64,000 bases of DNA from Picochlorum sp. 'celeri' (taxonomy: Eukaryota; Chlorophyta; Trebouxiophyceae): positions 124,001-188,000 of the forward strand of contig JAACMV010000002.1 in the NCBI GenBank assembly GCA_010909725.1, read 5' to 3'. The notes below the pieces were generated by a model. That model ran no database searches. It saw only the letters and a program-made list of their open reading frames with translations, and was not told where the DNA came from. The position numbers and the translations under genes are program-made. This document shows, piece after piece, positions 1-10,774 of the stretch; within the stretch, counting starts at the first letter, position 1, and every line of letters begins with the position of its first letter.

Positions 1-461
1 CTGAGCTGCCAATGCTTGATCTGTATCGATGACCCAATATATTTCTGGTGCTTTGCAAAATCATTCCATGTACTATTCCTTAAATTTGCACTAGAAGGGC
101 GTGCAGAGGACATTGCCCTACTATACGCATGGTACAACAGGGATTGTACATTGGCAGGACGCTCTCTCATTCTCGAAACTCGCTCAGGTGCAGTGGTGTT
201 CCCATCACCCATGCCTTGTTCAACATCATACGCCCATGGCCTTCTCGTAAATATTTGATCCCCAGAGTGCACTACATATCGCCGAGAGAACTGTTGCATC
301 CCCCCCTCTCCAAACGCATCATCCTCAATCCTTGACTCTGGTCCTATGGGTGGTAGGGCAGCATCTGTGCTTGCATCCATCATTCTGCCCCACGTGCTAT
401 TCGCCCGTACGTCACTCGGATCCAGGCTCATACTATCTTCCATATTCTGATCTACATTCAT
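1..461 (-). CDS. partial hypothetical protein running off the left edge
   Basis: An open frame of 153 codons runs on the minus strand from an ATG at 461 to the window edge without a stop; the C-terminal part lies outside. The translation is polar, rich in Ser, Arg, Met, Asp and Gly, and starts MNVDQNMEDSMSLDPSD. I see no recognisable domain, signal peptide or membrane segment. An in-frame stop lies upstream of the ATG. A possible splice acceptor (CTGTACAG, near 473) just before it means the true start could be in an earlier exon. Opposite-strand open frames here are shorter and look like shadows. It would be co-directional with the F-box gene on its upstream side. Its function is unknown, and it could still be a chance open frame. 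Confidence 0.4.
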   Translation of the reverse strand, partial: MNVDQNMEDSMSLDPSDVRANSTWGRMMDASTDAALPPIGPESRIEDDAFGEGGMQQFSRRYVVHSGDQIFTRRPWAYDVEQGMGDGNTTAPERVSRMRERPANVQSLLYHAYSRAMSSARPSSANLRNSTWNDFAKHQKYIGSSIQIKHWQL

Positions 462-998
462 GCTGTAGATACCTGTACAGAGGAGAACCACGCGTGAAAA
501 TCAGTACGAAAAGGCTCCGGTCAGAAGGCTCCCATAGCCGATGCTTGGATGAGACCCAAGCATCCTCGGAAGGCACGACAGGCGCCCCCCAGAACTGCCC
601 TACACGCTCAAAGACGTACCTAAATCCCCATACGCAGTATAAATACCCAATGCAACACGCTATTAAGCATTCAAATGCACCAGTAGGGCATACGCTGCAC
701 AGAATGTTGGGAATGTGCCTCCGAGGTCCCCGAAAACAGAGATGCGACACTGCACCCAACAAAATTCGTTACTGGATCGTGCTCTTTCTTGATACTATGA
801 ATGTATGAAATTACAAAGTATTTGTAAATGCGTATCTGAAGGATGGGAGTGCGGCATTCTACTAACGAGGGCGTCCATGGCATTCCAGGGACACATTCCC
901 CTTCCATGGAAGTGGCCACTGTTCCAGCCAGCCAGCTGGTTTGCTCTGCAGAGCAATGGCGATTACATGGGACAATATCTGAACCAAATTATGGCATA
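462..998. other. intergenic stretch, no gene supported
   Basis: These 537 bases lie between the partial left-edge frame and the 3' end of the F-box gene. Short open frames occur on both strands, but none shows a family motif or a convincing exon structure. I see no RNA gene or repeat. Confidence 0.4.
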
Positions 999-3356
999 TC
1001 AACGACATATTGGGCTTAATTTATGAGATATGGCTTGTTTTGCTGCACTTGATATCCTGTGACAACCAAAGATGTTGATATCAACCAGGGACGTGGATGC
1101 AGCAAAAGCCTCGAGGGTTCTATCGGTGATTTTCCAGCTGAATAATAGGTCAAGATGCTTTAGCCAAGGCATGGAAGCAAGTTCTATAGCAGACTCGTCT
1201 CCAAATTGCCAGCAGAATTGTACAGATAAATGTGACAGCGACTCCTTCATTCCTCGAGCAATGGTTCTGATGCCCTGATCTGTGATGCCCATGGAAGCCT
1301 GAAATGAAAGTACTCTGATCTTTGGAAGATACGACGCAATATATGTCACGGATTTATCTGAAATACGGCGGCATTGTTTTAGGTTGAGGGTGGTGATGGT
1401 TGGGTTTTGGCTGACAAGATGGAAGATGCCATCATCTTTCATAGACGAGCACCCACCGAGTATCACAGTGTGCAAGCGTGGCATGTGTGACCATTGCTGG
1501 AATCCATCTCCATGTATATCATAGCAATCACTCAAATCGATGGATTCGAGTCTGTGGAGCTTGGATAGGGATGCAAGGCCTTTGTCTGTCATTGTGCAGC
1601 AGTTTTGTAGGGACAATGTGGCAATGTTTGCCCCAAGACTCTGCAATCCTCTATCGAATAATGGAATATTTGAGCATCCATTTAAGACGAGGTTTTTCAA
1701 ACCTTGAAGACGCTTCAAAGGCGCGAAGGATGTTCCAACCAAGTTTGGACAGCTGCTGAGAATCAAATCCTCCAATGTCGCATTGAGAGATTGCAAGGCA
1801 GAACAACCTGACCAGTTCAGATGACTTGCGACAAGCCGAGTGAGTTTCAAATGCATGATGTGGCGCAAATCTTCTGGAGGAATCTTGGAACAGCCAGAGA
1901 TGTCCAAAGTCTTCAGCTCTCCAAGGGACGACAGAGATTGAAGTGCACCTTTGTTCAATCCTTCACAATTTCTCAAGCTCAGTGTTTTCATATTCTTCAT
2001 TCCCGACACGCCCTGAATCCCCGCTCCATCTGCATTGTGTATATTTCTACATCCATTTAATTTCAATTCTGTGACCCTCGAAAGAGAATGCAAGTGCTTC
2101 AAGGAGTCGTTATTCAACTGCCAACACGCTGAGAGATCCAGGCAACACACTGACTCGAGCTTTCCCATGCCTGTGAGATCAACCAGGCCACAACATCCCC
2201 TCATATTTAGATTTCGTAATTGACGTAGTTCAGATAAGCATTCAATTTGAGTCCCTCGAATATGCTCACATGACCGCAGGTCCAAGCTTTCCAAACATCT
2301 CAGGGTGGCAATATATGGGAAGATATCATCATCTATCCCATGGCATCCGCGCAGGCTCAATTCAACCAGTCCCAGTTTCATACTAGAGAGACAAGACAGA
2401 GACGAGGAATCTAATCGCATGCAATTCCACAGGTTTAGATACTTCAAATGTCTCAAATGAGTCAAAATTGATAGATTTCTGACTGTAATACATCCAGAAA
2501 TATCTAGGCCCTGGAGTCTCTGGCATATGGTCAGTGGCTGAAGCATATCATCTCCAACAGAGACTGTCCTGGAATACCCACCCAACCGCAACTCCTTGAG
2601 ACTTGTAAGATGCTCACTCACAGCACATGTACTGATTTCTGTTAGCAATGGAATTCCTGACAAATCTAGGTATTCTAATGATGGAGGGCTGCTTTCTTTC
2701 ATTCTTCCATGGCCACAGAATGATAAAATACCCCTGTCTGTAATCTTCACGCAGCGCTGCAGACTCAACCATTGCAACTTCTTCAGGCTCCCCAACATGT
2801 GTACAAATTCATCAGTGATATTTTCTGCACCCTGCAGATTCAACTTTTCCAAACGCTTCATATGAAACAATCCTTTAGAAAGCGATTCATCCGACAACAT
2901 TGATGCGCAGCGCGTCAAATCAATACAATGCACATTAGGAAACGCTCCGAGAAACCCATGCTCAATCGCTACCAAATCCAGCGTCCTCGGCTTCAACGAC
3001 GCCATTGTATAACTTATGGCCTCATTCCATTCCCTACATACGAGACGAGCCATCTGTACATCGTCCGATCCAAGGTGGCCGAGAATAATGTCCATGACTT
3101 CTCTGGGCAGGTCTATCCACCGTGAAGGACCTGCCCAGAGGCATTCCTCCTCCGCATGAACATTCTCGGGCTCCAATGAGAGCCGCTGCTCGCATTTCTC
3201 GGGACTGGGAGGAGACAGTATAGGATCTGCAGGCACACACGACACCCGAATGATAAAACCCTTGGAGAAGCCACGTTCCCCTTTCTCCCGTGCTTGCTCG
3301 CAACCCCGACAGGAAAGTATCGAATCGGCCATACGTACCTCTAGGTCCCTCCTCAT
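999..3356 (-). CDS. F-box / leucine-rich-repeat protein (FBXL type)
   Basis: Likely the substrate-recognition subunit of an SCF ubiquitin ligase. An F-box lies in the N-terminal part, starting WIDLPREVMDIILGHLGS and followed by a VCREWNEA segment; it would bind SKP1. Almost all the rest is a long array of cysteine-type LRRs, recognisable from repeated L..LNL..C..I.D and LSL..C pieces. It resembles FBXL2/FBXL20-like and plant EBF/COI-like proteins in layout. The frame stays open further upstream only to a TTG, so I chose the ATG at 3356 (785 residues). The ATG at 3332 is also possible, and a GTACGT motif lies between the two, so an extra 5' intron cannot be excluded. The N-terminal 100 residues before the F-box are not recognised. 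The substrate cannot be predicted. Confidence 0.85.
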   Translation of the reverse strand: MRRDLEVRMADSILSCRGCEQAREKGERGFSKGFIIRVSCVPADPILSPPSPEKCEQRLSLEPENVHAEEECLWAGPSRWIDLPREVMDIILGHLGSDDVQMARLVCREWNEAISYTMASLKPRTLDLVAIEHGFLGAFPNVHCIDLTRCASMLSDESLSKGLFHMKRLEKLNLQGAENITDEFVHMLGSLKKLQWLSLQRCVKITDRGILSFCGHGRMKESSPPSLEYLDLSGIPLLTEISTCAVSEHLTSLKELRLGGYSRTVSVGDDMLQPLTICQRLQGLDISGCITVRNLSILTHLRHLKYLNLWNCMRLDSSSLSCLSSMKLGLVELSLRGCHGIDDDIFPYIATLRCLESLDLRSCEHIRGTQIECLSELRQLRNLNMRGCCGLVDLTGMGKLESVCCLDLSACWQLNNDSLKHLHSLSRVTELKLNGCRNIHNADGAGIQGVSGMKNMKTLSLRNCEGLNKGALQSLSSLGELKTLDISGCSKIPPEDLRHIMHLKLTRLVASHLNWSGCSALQSLNATLEDLILSSCPNLVGTSFAPLKRLQGLKNLVLNGCSNIPLFDRGLQSLGANIATLSLQNCCTMTDKGLASLSKLHRLESIDLSDCYDIHGDGFQQWSHMPRLHTVILGGCSSMKDDGIFHLVSQNPTITTLNLKQCRRISDKSVTYIASYLPKIRVLSFQASMGITDQGIRTIARGMKESLSHLSVQFCWQFGDESAIELASMPWLKHLDLLFSWKITDRTLEAFAASTSLVDINIFGCHRISSAAKQAISHKLSPICR

Positions 3357-3712
3357 ACTTGTGCTCTGATTTTTCAAATTTTTTCGAGCCCTGTCGAGAG
3401 TAGATTCCGCCCTCCATCGAACCGTGCAACCCTTGTGCTCAAGATTCAGTATCGACACGTCGTTCAAGTGTATTTAGACCCACATTCTCAATTCTACCAC
3501 ATGGGTTTCGATAAACATGGTCAATTGAATCGCTATCTTTGGGTCCAAGCCACACCGTCTCGATGCGAGCACGACTCAGAAATTCCTTAATTGAGAACTT
3601 CCTGCGCGTTCCTGATTTTGATTTCTAGATGGCGATGAGACCATCCACACATTGTCAATCGAATCCAATAACAATAAAAAACAAATCTTTTCTCATCTTA
3701 ATAAAGGATATC
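3357..3712. other. divergent promoter region between F-box gene and FKBP gene
   Basis: About 350 bases separate the chosen starts of the two divergent genes, so it should hold both promoters. The sequence just upstream of the FKBP start is A/T-rich. I see no strong motif. Confidence 0.4.
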
Positions 3713-4207
3713 ATGATGAAACAGTATTTCTTTGTTGCAGCCTTGCTGATCTCAGCAATCATCCTGCCACAGCAGGCTCTGGGCGCTTCTCTCAAGAAAA
3801 CAACAGTCAAAAAGGGAGATTGTAGCCAGGTTGCTAAGAATGATGTTCGAGTATACGTGCATTACACTGGAACGCTCGAAGATGGAACAAAGTACGCTGA
3901 GCGACGATGGTGCCTCTGATCCTTCGGACGGAGACTGATTGATGTCCTTGTCTTGTTGTTGTACAGGTTTGATTCCAGTCATGATCGTAAGACACCGCTG
4001 TCTTTCCCAGTGGGGCATGGATACGTGATTGAAGGATGGGAGAAGGGTGTTTTGGGAATGTGTGTTGGGGAGCAACGAAAGTTGGTGATTCCTCCTGAAT
4101 TGGGTTATGGAGATCGTGGGGCTGGAGATGTGATTCCTCCTGGAGCTACACTGTATTTCGATCTTGAACTTGTCAAGATTGAGGAACTGGAGAAGACGAG
4201 TGATTAA
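3713..4207 (+). CDS. secretory-pathway FKBP-type peptidyl-prolyl isomerase (FKBP2-like)
   Basis: Catalyses cis-trans isomerisation of Xaa-Pro bonds during folding, probably in the ER lumen. Two exons, 3713-3891 and 3967-4207, are joined across a 75-bp intron (GTACGC...TGTACAG). Splicing restores the family motif [15 protein letters not shown], and the product is 139 residues, near the usual size of FKBP2. Residues 1 to about 24 form a clear signal peptide ([17 protein letters not shown]). The single FKBP domain follows, with [25 protein letters not shown] and [13 protein letters not shown], which form the active-site pocket in this family. There is no KDEL-type tail; it ends EKTSD. The open frame extends 28 codons upstream, but the ATG pair at 3713/3716 puts the signal peptide at the N-terminus. 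It converges with the kinesin gene, 40 bp apart. Confidence 0.93.
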
Positions 4208-4247
4208 ATAAAAAAGATCAAATTGCATTCTTTGTAACGTGAATCAG

Positions 4248-6104
4248 TCAACTCAATCTTTGCATTCTTCTCGTGTTTCCGAGACTTGATGGCTTTGAAA
4301 TATAGTCAGTGTTGTTATTTTGTAACACTCGGGCGCTTTTTAGAGCCGCAAGCTCCTTCTCTGCAGTTTCCAATCGCGCTCGAAGGTGGGCTGAGGAGCT
4401 CTGCTCTACATGTCGCTTTGCTTGCCCAAGAGTGATTTCCGTCACACCCTTGCCAAAATTCAATGTCGACAGTGTTTCGCTGACAGACGTTTCCTCCGGA
4501 GAGCAATGAACAAACATCATTGACTTTGCATTGCCAGACAATGAGTCACTCAAGAGGCTTGTCAACTTTGAATCCCTGAAAGGAATGTGGTCGCGTTTCT
4601 CCGCAAGGGCTTGCATGACTGTCCCAAGGGCACTTAGGCTCTTGTTTATATGCTGTGCTTCTGTCAGGCGGACTCCCTGTGCTCCACTCCTGCTCACTCT
4701 TTCAGACCCTGCCAAATCAATCAGGTTGAGGCATCCTCGTGACCTTGCTTGCGTGGTGCGATTATACCCATCGACCATGACGGTTAAAATTTGATGGGAT
4801 CTGGATGACCTCTCGTTCATGTTTGTCGCTCCTACAGACCGATTCAGATCCCCCAGGTCAAGCAGGTGAGCCACATCATCAGCATTAGATACATCAACTT
4901 GGGTTGCATCAGGCACATTTGATCCGCTGGTTTTGGTAGCAACCAGCTTCAAAATTTTATCGGTATCTTCTGAGAGAAGATCGCGTATGCTTTCGTTATA
5001 AATTTCGAGGAGTTGCACTTTGAATGTAAACTCCTCCTCCTCACTCCGCTCTTCTTGCAGATGGAACAGATCACGAATAGCTCTCACGTTGATTCCGGGG
5101 TCATCTTTTTGCCCTGACATTGTGTGCGTTTTGCCAGATCCAGTCTGCCCGTATGCAAAAATGCACACACTGTATCCATCGAGCACAGAATTGATGAGAG
5201 GCTTTGCCTCCATGTATATGGCTTCCTGCGTGGCCTCTTGGCCGAAGACGCGGTCAAACTTAAACTGCATCCATTTTCTATGTTTATTGCTATATACAGC
5301 CATAGTGCCTTCGTCCTCATCGTACTCAATGACGGATGGCGATGCATCTCCGGTGACTCCTTGTGGCCTTACACGAGTGTACACACGAATGTTGCCCCTG
5401 AGATCCTGAATCATCTCGTGCAGTTCCCTGTTTTCCTTGATCATACTTTTATATTTGGATCGGACCAACGAAAGCTGCATCAATTCATCTTTCGCATTTT
5501 CGAGCTCGGATTCTAGCTGATTGCACCTTTTACCCATGTCCAACTGTATGGATGCCATTTCCCCCTCTCGAACCTCCAACTCTCGTCTCAGGTCACCAAT
5601 CGTACTCTCATACAAATCCTTCAGTTCTGTGGTCATAGCATACTGCTCGACAGCAAGCCCTGCCTGCTCACGCTCTCGTTCCTGTTCCAGCTTGCCCACC
5701 CTCCTGCTCAGCTTCACAGACAATGTCCTCATCTCATCCACAGCCCTCACCAATTGGTTCTTCTCTGCTTCTCTCCGCATCAACTCTTCTTCATACTCTC
5801 GTGTCAATCGTGCAACGACCTGCTCAACAGCTGGCCCGACCACATCCAAGGCCACATCCAACTCTACAGAGGTTGGTACCGCATCCACCGATTGCCCACC
5901 CATCATCCGGGACTCCATGATGCCCCTGCATGATTCCATCAAATACTCTACATCTGATCTGCTACGACATTGAGATACCAGTTTGTCAGCCAGAGAGTGC
6001 ACGTCAAGACTGGCTTCTGCCTGGGTTTCAGCGCCAACGACCAACGGCCTTCCGACCCCCTCACCCCTTTCCTCAAAAGGCTCTTCCTTGATGCAAATAT
6101 CCAT
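4248..6104 (-). CDS. kinesin-14 family C-terminal motor protein
   Basis: A microtubule motor, expected to be minus-end-directed because the motor is at the C-terminus behind a coiled coil. From the ATG at 6104 the product is 618 residues. A short acidic head is followed by a coiled coil (about 100-235, rich in E, R, L and Q heptads). The neck/motor junction then begins with NIRVYTRVRP, with the motor at about 235-560. All three nucleotide motifs are present: P-loop GQTGSGKTHTM, switch I NERSSRSH and switch II DLAGSERVSRSGAQG. The frame is open upstream to an ATG at 6314, but the extra 70 residues (hydrophobic, Cys-rich) look like untranslated leader, so I prefer MDICIKEEPFEERG. A roughly 50-residue tail after the motor is not recognised. 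Confidence 0.93.
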   Translation of the reverse strand: MDICIKEEPFEERGEGVGRPLVVGAETQAEASLDVHSLADKLVSQCRSRSDVEYLMESCRGIMESRMMGGQSVDAVPTSVELDVALDVVGPAVEQVVARLTREYEEELMRREAEKNQLVRAVDEMRTLSVKLSRRVGKLEQEREREQAGLAVEQYAMTTELKDLYESTIGDLRRELEVREGEMASIQLDMGKRCNQLESELENAKDELMQLSLVRSKYKSMIKENRELHEMIQDLRGNIRVYTRVRPQGVTGDASPSVIEYDEDEGTMAVYSNKHRKWMQFKFDRVFGQEATQEAIYMEAKPLINSVLDGYSVCIFAYGQTGSGKTHTMSGQKDDPGINVRAIRDLFHLQEERSEEEEFTFKVQLLEIYNESIRDLLSEDTDKILKLVATKTSGSNVPDATQVDVSNADDVAHLLDLGDLNRSVGATNMNERSSRSHQILTVMVDGYNRTTQARSRGCLNLIDLAGSERVSRSGAQGVRLTEAQHINKSLSALGTVMQALAEKRDHIPFRDSKLTSLLSDSLSGNAKSMMFVHCSPEETSVSETLSTLNFGKGVTEITLGQAKRHVEQSSSAHLRARLETAEKELAALKSARVLQNNNTDYISKPSSLGNTRRMQRLS

Positions 6105-6678
6105 CTTTTTAGAAATTCCTACAGTGCAAGATAGGTCCAAAGAGCGACACAGAGAGACAAACTGAAAAGCAACGACATTGTCACTTCGACCCTTCGTACC
6201 AGGACATATCCCCTTGAACGGATTCAGACACTGTGAGAAATGTTTCAAAAATATAAAACAAATCAAGTAGTATACGGAATGGGTGCGCATTCGTTGGCAA
6301 GTAGATTCTTGCATGTGCTATTCTGAACTCACGCATGGTCTGACCTATTGAATGCGGTCGTTGATAGGAGTCATTGCATTTGCCACGGTGCTCGTATAAT
6401 TCTTCGGTCAAGCAATGGTTTCTGCCGGACACAGCCACCATGGTGCTATGTAGCATCGATCGCATCGATCAAGTGGGCATTATGATCCACATTGACGCAT
6501 TAAAATGTGATTACAATTGGTATAGTTTCTGTTGTAGTGACCTGTATCACCATTCGGAGCCAGAGGTCTGGGGAATACGACGAGTGCATGACATGCAAAG
6601 TGTCTTTGCTATTGCTAAAATTGCCACGTCTGCCGTCATTGAGTACCAGGGGGCTCTGAAAAATTTAAATATCTAACC
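6105..6678. other. divergent intergenic region, kinesin / UTP14
   Basis: About 570 bases lie between two divergent starts and should contain both promoters and leaders. The part nearest kinesin stays open in frame with it to 6314. An A/T-rich run (AAAATTTAAATAT) sits just upstream of the UTP14 ATG. No other feature is visible. Confidence 0.4.
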
Positions 6679-9660
6679 ATGGTGAACAAAGGCAAGCGTG
6701 TGGGGTCTATAGCAGGGGCCAAGAAGCAGAAGAAGAAGTTTAAGCGAGCTGTGGAGAAGGCACAGGCGGACGAGTTGGATATTCGCAAGGATGATGTGTT
6801 TGAAGCGGATACGGTGGATGCCGACGAAGATGTGCATGCGTATCGATATGATGTACGTGGTATTGTGGACCATTGCCACTGCTGCTGCTGATGTGCTGAT
6901 GTGGTTTTTTGGTGTGTCCTTGCAGGATGTTGACAACTATGAATACGAATTGCCAGAGGACTTTGAGGACGAGGAGATTGATGAAGATGAAGCGTTCAAC
7001 TCCGAAGATGAGCAACTGTATGGTCATTTATTCTCCAAAAAAAAGTATTCAGAATCGGAAGGGTCCGAATCGGAAGAAGAGCCCAGTGAGGGCCATGCCG
7101 CATTTGATGCGCTGGCAAGTGATGACGAGGAATGGCCTGAAGAAGAAGATTGGGATGATGCTGGAAGGCAGAATTTCCATCTTGGTGAGAATAATCTAGA
7201 TACAGCTGATACAGGGCGTCGGAAAGATGAGAGTGATGATGATGATGATGAGGATGGTGCATCCATAGGAGGAGACTCCTCTGATGAGGGTCTCGTGACC
7301 GAGGCATATCCCGAGTCTGTATTTGCAATGTCGAATAAAGGTATGTGCTGGATCAGTTCATGTGTATGTAGGAGACGGAGTTCTTTTCCCTGATATACTG
7401 GACGCTATAATCAAATAGCTGCGCCACATGGTATCATGGGCAGATGGCTCCGTATATTGATGCCTGATTATATACAGGCTGTGAGACGTCGTGTCGTATC
7501 ATGGTTTATACAATCAGCGATAGCATATATACTCAAAGTATTCTTTTTTTGAATATTGCAGAAGGAGAAAAACTCTCTGTGGATGATTTGATTGCCAGTC
7601 TTGGCAGTTCCAGGACAAAGCTTGGAGTTGCTAGAAAATCATTGGACAGGTTGGGAAAAAAGGCAGTCCCACTGGATGCTCCCCTTCCGGGCCCAATTCA
7701 GGCACGGCAAGAGAGAAAGGCTGCATATGATGAATCGAAAAAGGATATTCAGAAATGGATGCCACTTGTGAAGGCTCATAGAGAGGCTCCCACATTGAAG
7801 TTTTCATCAGAAAAGAATCTCGTTACAAATACAGTGAGTGTTGCTGGGATAGCGTCCAAGCACCAGCCTGAGACAAAAATGGAATCAGAAGTTGCGGCTT
7901 TGTTAAATGCTGCCAATGCTGAAACTGCGGGTGCTGTGGCTGAATCAGAGGATGCATTAGCCATGAGAATGCTGAATGCGGAGGAAGCAAAAGCACGAAG
8001 AGATGAGCTTGCAAAGATGAGGGCTTTGCTGTTTTATCATGAAGTGAAAGCCAAGAGACTGAAAAAGATCAAAAGTAAAGAGTATCGTCGACGGATGAAA
8101 AAGGCAGATAAGAAGAAAATGGAGACTGGAGGACAAGACATGTTGGTTGGTGAGGAGGAATTGCAAGCCCAACGAGAAGAGGCTGAATACGAGCGAGCAA
8201 AGGAGCGTCTCACCCTGAAGCATAAAAATACATCAAGATTTATTAGAAGGGCCATCAAGAGAGGGTCTCAGCATGCGCCAGACGAGGGAACTCGTGCAGT
8301 GATCTCAGAGCAGTTGCGATTAGGGGAAGAAATTCGTAGAAAAGTGAATGCACTTCCCAGTGGGAAGGACTCTTCGAGTGACTCGTCTGATGATGATGAT
8401 GGTGAGAGCAGTGATGATGATAGGAGAGAGGAGAGGGCATCTAGGAAAATTCAAGCTGCTGCGAGGGAAATTCTAGATGACGATGGCAACAATGGCGAGC
8501 AGCAGGAGAAGGGACTTTTATCACTGCCATTCATGAAACGGGCCATGGAAAAGAAAAGGGAGGAAGCGAAGAAACAAGCTCAGCAGATTGTAGATGTTCC
8601 AGAAAGGAATGCAACAGTGAACGGGCGAAAGTCTTTTGGAGCTGCTGCTGGTGGTGGCAACAAGCTTGGTGGGGATGACCTAGATCATGTTCGTGCTGAG
8701 CTTGACTCTTCCGATGAGGAAGAGGATGCTGAGGCCAAGCACGCCCGCCTCACTAAAAATATAGGAAGTAGTAGATTAGATCAAACTGATGAAGAGTCAG
8801 TGGATAGAATTGAGGTGTCAATGGATCAACTGCCAGATATGCCACCACCAAAGAGGCGGCCAACCCAAGTTTCCATGGCAGGCATCACCATTAAAAGTCC
8901 CTCTGAGAAATCAAAGGTGGCAGAGAAAGATACGACAAAGACCTTCGTAGCATCAAAAAAATTCAAAGGACATCGAGAAGGATACGTGTTCACCAATGGG
9001 AGTCGAGGAGTTGGCTACTACAAGGACGAGGAAGCTCCGAGTGGGCAACATGCCACTGCAAAAAAGAGTCACGTCCAAAAGCCTTCAGCTCGTTCACGCG
9101 ACCCAAAAGCTATGAGTACACAGAAAGAGTTGATATCAAAAGCCTTTGCTGGGGATGATGTTGTGAAGGAATTCAAAGATTCAAAACAAGAAGAAGTTGA
9201 AGGTGAGCTGCCACAAGAGGAGGTTCCAGGACAACTGCCTGGGTGGGGGACGTGGGCAAGTCAAACGAAAGAGCCTAAATGGGTCCAAGAGGCCAAGGCC
9301 AAAGCTGAGGCTAAGAAAAAAGCAGCAGCACGATCTCGGCGGGACGCCAATATGGACTATGTTGTCATATCAGAAAAGTGGGACGTCAAAAGCTCAAAGT
9401 ACAAGACACAACGCGTGCCATATCCATTTGACTCAAAGGAAACGTATGAAAGATCCATGCGACAACCTCTTGGAAAGGAGTTCAACACAGTTGAATCATT
9501 CAGAAATCTGACGCGTCCATCTGTTGTCAAAGATAATGGTGTCATCATTCAGCCCCTCAAGTACAGTGAAAAAGTGGCACGTCACAAGGATGCCAATCCT
9601 TCTCGTGCCCACGGGATCATGTCTGTTGCGGGAGGCATGGCTCAACGATCTAAAAAGTAA
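6679..9660 (+). CDS. UTP14: U3 snoRNP / small-subunit processome protein UTP14
   Basis: A nucleolar factor of the 90S pre-ribosome needed for 18S rRNA maturation; in yeast Utp14 activates the helicase Dhr1. Three exons (6679-6852, 6926-7340, 7562-9660) give 895 residues. Intron 1 is 73 bp (GTACGT...TTGCAG) and intron 2 is 221 bp (GTATGT...TTGCAG); phases agree. The N-terminus is basic, then strongly acidic with D/E-S runs. The middle is a KR-rich charged region with the conserved pattern KIKSKEYRR. The family's diagnostic C-terminus is present: GWGTWASQTKEP, then VVISEKWDVKSSKY and RVPYPFDSKETYERSMRQP. Start choice is good: MVNKGKRVGS follows an A-rich leader. It converges with the RTA1-like gene, 65 bp away. 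Confidence 0.93.
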
Positions 9661-9725
9661 CACGAATATATATACATCATATAATAGTATAATGTAAATG
9701 TACATTGTTTGAAATCATCTCCGAG

Positions 9726-10774
9726 TCATGCTGCTAGCTCTACCGTCTCAAATTCCTCTGTTTCAGTAGCCGATGAAAACTCTTTCCCTGCCTTCTCCAT
9801 CGCATCCTCATCTGTCTCATCTGGAATGTAATCATGTAGATGCGTGGTTGGCAGAAGGAAAATGGGACTCAATACGATGAACACTGCGAATGCAAGAAGG
9901 ATGGGCAGCGTTTCCAGTGCATAAAACAATGTCTGGTTCTCCGTCAAACCCCCAGGATCTGGATACTTCACAGCAGACTGTGTGAACTCGACAAACCTGA
10001 ACACATTTCTTATTGTGATAAAAAATATCACCCCATACACGCCCAGAAATAGCCACTTGTGCGCCTTGTATCCCCTAAATTTATTGTCTTTATGCCTCTG
10101 AATCCAGACAGCAAGAAGCGTAAATAGGCAAAATGAAACCAGCTGCAATCCCAGTCCAGCAACGGTAATCCAACTTCCCAGCTTGACAGTCGACACGACA
10201 GGATCCCCGCTACTCTTTTGCGTAGTCCAAATGGAAATTCCTACGGCTTGTACGATGAGAGCAAACAGATCCAAGCCCACAAATCCCCATGAAATTGCTT
10301 TTGGTTTGAGAAACTTGCTCTTTGTGTGCATCTTGGCAATAGTTGATATTTTACCAACAGTTGTATACGACGCAGCTTGCAGCACATTCGGAGACAAGAC
10401 AATCAAACATTGCATCGCAACATATGCACTGAACAAAGACGCCTGTCCACTATTCTTCACCATCCAAATCATAGCAACATATCCACCAGCTTCTGCAAGA
10501 GCTGTCAGAACTACCAAAAGCATGAACCATGCGTTTCGGTTTCGCTTATATATCAATTGAGCCGTAACAATCAATGCAGCAGCATAATATAACCCTGTGG
10601 CTGTCCCAGCCAAGGCCAGACTCGGAAAGTACCCAAAATACTGTTCCACCTGTAGCCCAATACAAATACGTGTCAGAGAAACATGCGATCCATACACCCA
10701 CCAGGCCACTCTTGAAAGCGACAGAAACGCACTGTTAAACTATCTACGTCATATTCAAGAGTAGAGTTGCTCAT
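9726..10774 (-). CDS. RTA1-like seven-helix membrane protein
   Basis: Resembles the RTA1/RSB1 family, best known from fungi, whose members affect resistance to toxic lipids and sterol inhibitors; the transported substrate is uncertain. Visible are the YFGYFPSLALAGTATGLYYAA first helix, about seven hydrophobic helices, and the typical last-helix segment ALETLPILLAFAVFIVLSP, followed by an acidic cytosolic tail. I infer two exons, 10748-10774 and 9726-10649. The short first exon (MSNSTLEYD) starts at an ATG and joins in phase across a 98-bp intron (GTAGAT...CTACAG), giving 316 residues. The donor is not strong. The alternative is an upstream in-frame ATG at 10709 reading through the intron, which would give an unlikely N-terminus. 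The gene is divergent from the secreted SOD. Confidence 0.72.

Noticed and set aside
3357..3467. N-terminal extension of the F-box protein from 3467
   Set aside because: It begins with TTG; the first ATG in frame is at 3356.
6105..6314. Longer kinesin start with a hydrophobic leader
   Set aside because: The extra 70 residues are not kinesin-like; a signal or membrane leader is not expected on a cytosolic motor.
9726..10774. Fungal contamination, suggested by the RTA1-like protein
   Set aside because: Its flanking genes, intron style and base composition match the rest of the window, which has plant-like features.
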